DNA of 9,492 nucleotides from assembly GCA_964589725.1 (NCBI GenBank), contig CAZPUJ010000290.1:1-9492 (forward strand), given 5' to 3'. A model generated the notes under the pieces. It saw only the letters and a program-made list of their open reading frames with translations, searched no databases and was not told where the DNA came from. Positions 6,463 through 9,492 of the stretch are shown one piece after another (within the stretch, counting starts at the first letter, position 1; every line of letters begins with the position of its first letter). The translations under genes and the position numbers were made by a program. Source of the DNA: CAYSHJ01 sp964589725 (GTDB lineage: Bacteria > Planctomycetota > Planctomycetia > Planctomycetales > Planctomycetaceae).

Positions 6463-7500
6463 GTGAGCAAAACGCGCGGTAAGAAACCTGACGGCTCGCT
6501 GGTGTTTCACGTCTCAGCCTCCGAGGCCGGATCGACGTTGTTCGGGGCGCTGCGACGTTGGTTTTCCGACGAGTCGCCGGCTCATGTTCGCGGTCTGCTC
6601 AGCCAACACCGAGTACAGATCGACGGCAACCTGTGCCACGACCAGCAACGACGATTGAAGCAGGGCGAGGTCGTCAAGGTCTTACCGCACATTATCGCCG
6701 CGCCACCCGAAGAACGAGATATCCGAATTCAATATCTCGACGATCACATTGTCGTCGTCGAGAAACCCTCCGGTATGACCACGATGCACCACGCGGAGGA
6801 AGAGCGTTGGTCCGTGCGACGCAAGCAGCGACAACCGACGCTCGACGAATTGTTGCCAAGCGTGCTCGCGCGACAACTCGGATCGGAGCGTCGGTCACCG
6901 ACGCGGCCGGCATCGCGACGCGGCACTCCGCGCAAAGCTTCAAGCGGCGCGGCCCGTATCCGAGTCATCCCCGTGCATCGGCTCGATCGTGACACGAGCG
7001 GCTTGATGGTCTTCGCGCGCACGACGGCAGCGGAAAAATCTCTCGCCGAGCAATTCCGCGCGCACTCGATTGACCGCAGCTACTTGGCCATTGTCCACGG
7101 AGACGTCGTCGAACACACGATCGAATCACAATTGGTCCGCGATCGCGGCGATGGCAAACGAGGCAGTACGTCAAACCCGGATGAAGGTCAACATGCCGTC
7201 ACGCACGTCCGGCCGATGGAACAACTCCCCGGCTACACGCTCATCGAGTGTCGGCTCGAAACCGGGCGTACGCATCAAATCCGCATCCATCTGGCCGAGA
7301 ATGGGCATCCGCTCTGCGGCGACAAAGAGTATCGCGGTTCGTTGAACCGAAGGCCGATCCCTAATTGCAGCGGCGCGCCCCGATTGGCGTTGCACGCTGC
7401 GAAGTTGGGTTTCGAACATCCCGTCACCGGCGAGTCACTCCAATTTCAAACTCGCCTGCCGCGCGATCTGGCGGCGTTTCTGCGGCAGTTAAGAAAGTAG
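6463..7500 (+). CDS. RluA-family RNA pseudouridine synthase with N-terminal S4 domain
   Basis: Counting from a GTG at 6463 the protein has 345 residues. An S4 RNA-binding domain occupies about 17-73 (LRRWFSDES through LKQGEVVKVLP). The catalytic domain follows: EKPSG (100-104), the RluA motif HRLDRDTSG (172-180) with catalytic Asp175, RTHQIRIHL (269-277) and LALHAA (308-313). The enzyme converts specific uridines in rRNA or tRNA to pseudouridine in the cytoplasm; the target site cannot be told from sequence. An Arg/Ser/Pro-rich insertion (about 141-165) precedes the catalytic motif. A frame extension to an ATG at 6241 (419 residues, AGGGG upstream) is possible. I prefer 6463 because family members have only a short tail before S4 and because the extension overlaps a minus-strand promoter and RNA candidate. 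GTG 6463 lacks a clear ribosome binding site, so the start is uncertain while the identity is firm. Confidence 0.9.
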   Translation: MSKTRGKKPDGSLVFHVSASEAGSTLFGALRRWFSDESPAHVRGLLSQHRVQIDGNLCHDQQRRLKQGEVVKVLPHIIAAPPEERDIRIQYLDDHIVVVEKPSGMTTMHHAEEERWSVRRKQRQPTLDELLPSVLARQLGSERRSPTRPASRRGTPRKASSGAARIRVIPVHRLDRDTSGLMVFARTTAAEKSLAEQFRAHSIDRSYLAIVHGDVVEHTIESQLVRDRGDGKRGSTSNPDEGQHAVTHVRPMEQLPGYTLIECRLETGRTHQIRIHLAENGHPLCGDKEYRGSLNRRPIPNCSGAPRLALHAAKLGFEHPVTGESLQFQTRLPRDLAAFLRQLRK

Positions 7501-7582
7501 AGCCGGCTCTGGAAACGAAAGACTCTCCGCCAGTCGTGAGACTTCACGCTCCGAACTCTCACGGGCCTGTTGAATTAATCCG

Positions 7583-7603
7583 CCGCCGAGTTCACCTCGG
7601 CGG
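7583..7603. repeat. Stem-loop 83 bases after rluA
   Basis: CCGCCGAG (7583-7590) and CTCGGCGG (7596-7603) are perfect complements around the loop TTCAC. This is the first strong hairpin after the pseudouridine synthase stop. It lacks a T-tract, so it is at most a non-canonical or Rho-assisted terminator. Confidence 0.6.
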
Positions 7604-7608
7604 TTCAC

Positions 7609-7658
7609 GCGTTTCTGTACTACGTTCTTCCCGAGGAATTCGAGTAGTGCAGAAACGC
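7609..7658. repeat. 15-bp inverted repeat with 20-base loop
   Basis: Arms at 7609-7623 (GCGTTTCTGTACTAC) and 7644-7658 (GTAGTGCAGAAACGC) pair at 14 of 15 positions, the odd one being G-U in one strand. The loop contains TTCC-CGA-GGAA, a possible small inner stem. It may be part of a dispersed intergenic element together with the neighbouring hairpins. Confidence 0.6.
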
Positions 7659-7663
7659 TTGAA

Positions 7664-7684
7664 CCCCTGAGGCAAGCTCAGGGG
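7664..7684. repeat. 8-bp perfect stem-loop in the rluA/rpsT convergent region
   Basis: CCCCTGAG (7664-7671) pairs exactly with CTCAGGGG (7677-7684) around GCAAG. It is the third consecutive hairpin in this gap and starts five bases after the previous one. No T-tract follows on either strand. Confidence 0.6.
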
Positions 7685-7717
7685 CGACTAAATCGACAGG
7701 CCCTCACGAGTTCGGCT

Positions 7718-7774
7718 ACTGCCTTGAGGTTTTGCGGGGCTCTTAGGAGAAAGCCCGGCTTCTTCAAAGGCAGT
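7718..7774 (-). terminator. Nested stem-loop just downstream of rpsT
   Basis: ACTGCCTT (7718-7725) pairs with AAGGCAGT (7767-7774), enclosing a second GC-rich arm pair around GGGGCTCTT (7736-7744) and AAGCCCGGC (7751-7759). The structure begins three bases after the rpsT stop on the minus strand, the expected place for a 3' end. There is no U-run after it, so termination is inferred from position and stem stability. Confidence 0.4.
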
Positions 7775-7776
7775 GG

Positions 7777-8076
7777 CTATTTGCTGCCGGCGGCCTTCTT
7801 ATTGGCAGCCTTGGTCAGCCGAGACTTGATCCGCGCAGCCTTGTTCTTGTGAATCAGTTTTTTCGAGGCGGCTTGATCCACCTGCTTGGTGATGTCGTTC
7901 AGCGTGACCGTGGGCGCGGTCATGGGCGCGGGCGCGGTTGTGGGCGTCACCGGAGCTTCCAGCGATGTGCGGAATCTCTTGACGAGGTTCTTGAGCACCG
8001 TTCGCCCAGCGCGGTTGACCAGGCGGCGTTTTTCACTTTGACGATGGGCCTTGGCGGCGTTGGGATTGTTGGGCAT
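7777..8076 (-). CDS. rpsT: 30S ribosomal protein bS20 with Pro/Thr-rich insertion
   Basis: 99 residues, about ten more than the usual 87-90. bS20 binds 16S rRNA early in 30S assembly and is almost all alpha-helical. The N-terminal helix shows the family pattern NAAKAHRQSEKRR (6-18). The C-terminal helix shows DQAASKKLIHKNKAARIKSR (67-86), nearly the family consensus. Between helices 1 and 2, residues 41-58 form a low-complexity insert rich in Pro, Thr and Ala. It is encoded by imperfect copies of ACCGCGCCC, so it probably grew by local slippage. The basic tail KKAAGSK is also typical. The ATG at 8076 has no clear Shine-Dalgarno sequence; a promoter-like pair and a hairpin lie upstream. The preceding gene on this strand encodes a TPR protein and ends 159 bases away, so rpsT is probably transcribed on its own. 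Confidence 0.95.
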   Translation of the reverse strand: MPNNPNAAKAHRQSEKRRLVNRAGRTVLKNLVKRFRTSLEAPVTPTTAPAPMTAPTVTLNDITKQVDQAASKKLIHKNKAARIKSRLTKAANKKAAGSK

Positions 8077-8142
8077 GTCACGTTTTGAAAATGGAGGTCA
8101 AACAAACCATCGGAACGGAAGGAACATTTCCCGCCGAGAGAC

Positions 8143-8164
8143 TTCGACTGGCCGCCAGATCGAA
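8143..8164 (-). promoter_or_regulatory. Hairpin in the rpsT leader
   Basis: On the minus strand TTCGA-T-CTGG (8164-8155) pairs with CCAGTCGAA (8151-8143), nine base pairs with one bulged T and loop CGG. It lies in the inferred 5' leader about 70 bases before the rpsT start. Since S20 controls its own translation in Escherichia coli, a regulatory role is conceivable, but the sequence alone does not show it. Confidence 0.35.
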
Positions 8165-8187
8165 CCGACCGCCACGAAGGGGGCGGG

Positions 8188-8216
8188 ATTGTATTAGCGA
8201 CTTTTCGCGATTGCCA
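8188..8216 (-). promoter_or_regulatory. rpsT: Possible rpsT promoter
   Basis: On the minus strand TGGCAA (8216-8211, a poor -35) and TACAAT (8193-8188, five of six for a -10) are 17 bases apart, in the gap after the TPR gene. The -10 is identical to that of the small-RNA promoter candidate. The leader to rpsT would be about 105 bases. The weak -35 keeps this tentative. Confidence 0.35.
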
Positions 8217-8235
8217 GCCACACTCGTGCAACGCG

Positions 8236-9492
8236 CTATGTCTTCGGCAGCGACTCCAGCCGCTTGAGCGCGTCTTTATATTCGTAGTCGACGGCAAGTA
8301 CTTCGCCGTAGTGCTCTTCGGCCTTTGCGTATTCTTTGGTTTCCTCATACAGGCGGCCAAGGAGGTAATGGACTCGACAGAACGTGGCTTTGTTCTCGAT
8401 CGCATTCAGCTTCGTCGCCGCCTTTTCGAATTGCTTGAGAGCCAACAAGTTTTTCTTTTCCTTGATGAAGGCTTCGCCCAGCAACAACAGCGCGTCTCCT
8501 TCGATGCGATTGTCTTGCACGGCCGCCTGCAACAGCGGGATCGCCTGCGAATACAGCCTCTGCTTGAAGAACCGTTCGCCCAGGTTGTATTTCAGTTTGA
8601 GGTCGTTCGGGTGACGTTCGACGCGAGCACGGAAGACCTCGACTTCGCGCTTGATCAGTTCGGTGGCCATGGCCTGAGCGGTGCTCTTGGCCATTTCGTC
8701 GTCGGTCTTCGTCGCGGCGTTTGACTTCGCAATCTCGACGTTCTTCCGCATCAGGTCGATCTCGACATCTTCCAACTGTTCGCGGATATTTGGGTCGCCG
8801 CCGCTCAGTTCGAGCGCTTTTTGCAGCATCGCCCGAGCGTCGTCCAGCTTGCCGTTTCTCCGATAGAAATCGGCGATTTTCAGATAGCCGTCTTTATTGT
8901 CCGGATCTTTGCGCACGGCTCGTTGCAGGTCCGCCTCTTCGGATTGACCCGGTCCGTCGACAGCGGCGGTTTTCGTTTGCTGGCCGATGATTTTGCGAAT
9001 GTCCTCGACCGACCGTTCCTTTTTTTTGCCATCCTCGTCTTCGAAGTCGCCGTCACGAATCACCGAACTGGCGTTGAGCTGCGTGATCTTCGAACGGGCC
9101 TCCATGTCGAGCGGGTCGAGCCTTTGAACTCGCTCCCAGAATTTGATGGCTTCGGTGAACTCGCCCTTCTGTTCGAGCAGTCGCCCGAGCGTCTTGAGGT
9201 TGCCCTTGTTGTTCGGGTCACTCTCGACCGACTTGCGATAACCGAACACGGCGACATCGGTGTAGCCCAGGTTACTGGTGGCTTCACCCATCGTGGCATT
9301 CAGGTCGGCATCCCACGGAGTCAGCGTCATCCCTTCCTCGGCCGACTGATCCATGTCCTTCCAATTCCTCGTCATCCGGGATTTCTTGATCGACGCGTTG
9401 ACCCCCATCAACCGCATGCCGGCCAGCTTGGCACCGGTCCCTTTCGGGTATTTGCGTTGCTCAACGCCTCGCAGCGTCTGTCGGTAAAGTAG
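8236..9492 (-). CDS. TPR-repeat protein, N-terminus beyond the right window edge
   Basis: 418 residues are visible, and the frame remains open to the last base. The Met at 9417 is therefore probably internal: the 25 residues before it (including LRGVEQRKYPKG and AKLAG) flow into KLAGMRLMGVNASIKKSR as one basic segment, similar to the start of planctomycete TPR proteins I recall. At least six TPR-like helix pairs can be picked out at about 62-94, 96-129, 202-233, 299-329, 331-363 and 374-408, with the typical Gly-Ala/Tyr-Ala spacing (for example LGRLLEQKGEFTEAIKFW). A charged, probably disordered stretch (about 145-190) and a coiled-coil-like region (about 225-290) split the repeats into two sets. 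There is no membrane segment in the visible part. It is likely a scaffold for protein-protein contacts; partners are unknown. rpsT follows on the same strand after 159 bases that include a promoter candidate. Confidence 0.9.
   Translation of the reverse strand, partial: LLYRQTLRGVEQRKYPKGTGAKLAGMRLMGVNASIKKSRMTRNWKDMDQSAEEGMTLTPWDADLNATMGEATSNLGYTDVAVFGYRKSVESDPNNKGNLKTLGRLLEQKGEFTEAIKFWERVQRLDPLDMEARSKITQLNASSVIRDGDFEDEDGKKKERSVEDIRKIIGQQTKTAAVDGPGQSEEADLQRAVRKDPDNKDGYLKIADFYRRNGKLDDARAMLQKALELSGGDPNIREQLEDVEIDLMRKNVEIAKSNAATKTDDEMAKSTAQAMATELIKREVEVFRARVERHPNDLKLKYNLGERFFKQRLYSQAIPLLQAAVQDNRIEGDALLLLGEAFIKEKKNLLALKQFEKAATKLNAIENKATFCRVHYLLGRLYEETKEYAKAEEHYGEVLAVDYEYKDALKRLESLPKT

Noticed and set aside
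6078..6470. Minus-strand frame through the candidate small RNA
   Set aside because: It runs through an intrinsic terminator and into the antisense of the membrane protein gene; no domain or start signal was seen.
9415..9417. Met at 9417 as the start of the TPR protein
   Set aside because: The frame stays open to the window edge and the preceding residues fit the family-like basic N-terminal segment, so the gene is partial.
8821..9492. Long plus-strand frame opposite the TPR gene
   Set aside because: It is antisense to clear TPR repeats and shows no recognisable protein pattern; GC-rich codon bias keeps such frames open.
1..9492. tRNA, rRNA, CRISPR, transposase, phage or toxin-antitoxin content
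   Set aside because: No cloverleaf, spaced direct repeats, DDE or integrase motifs, or paired small toxin genes were seen on either strand.

Overview
The window looks like part of a chromosome from a member of the Planctomycetota. The strongest pointers are a type IV prepilin-like DUF1559 protein followed by a small lipoprotein gene, an RluA-type pseudouridine synthase of the planctomycete type, a TPR protein whose N-terminal segment resembles planctomycete homologues, and GC-rich intergenic palindromes whose accidental translations (containing NPKRKRG or LTRSVSEG) are familiar from planctomycete proteomes. These are judgements from recognition; no search was run. I cannot name a genus.

Layout, left to right. 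On the minus strand at 1-891 there is the start of a lipoprotein gene cut by the window edge, preceded by a DUF1559 gene whose 3' part appears to have been lost. A 206-base divergent intergenic region follows. On the plus strand come an M32 carboxypeptidase (1098-2615), an intergenic region with two overlapping short hairpins and a perfect 27-bp palindrome (2641-2807), a secreted M2/ACE-like metallopeptidase (2870-4591), and a four-helix membrane protein of unknown function that is visibly an internal duplication (4636-6156). Next is a 306-base gap that, on the minus strand, holds a near-consensus promoter, about 95 bases of non-coding sequence and an intrinsic terminator: a candidate small RNA gene. 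The plus strand resumes with an RluA-family pseudouridine synthase (6463-7500). A stem-loop-rich convergent region (7501-7776) separates it from two minus-strand genes: rpsT, encoding ribosomal protein bS20 with a Pro/Thr-rich insertion, and a TPR protein that runs off the right edge (8236-9492).

Functionally this is mostly housekeeping and peptide-catabolism content, not a defence or mobile island. The two peptidases belong to related gluzincin families (M32 and M2). One lacks an export signal and one has it, so together they could trim peptides inside and outside the cytoplasm. The pseudouridine synthase and bS20 are both translation genes, but they converge and are not an operon. The items most worth testing are the candidate sRNA, the duplicated membrane protein with PH-like repeats, and the decayed DUF1559 gene. 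I saw no tRNA, rRNA, CRISPR array, insertion sequence, integrase or attachment site.
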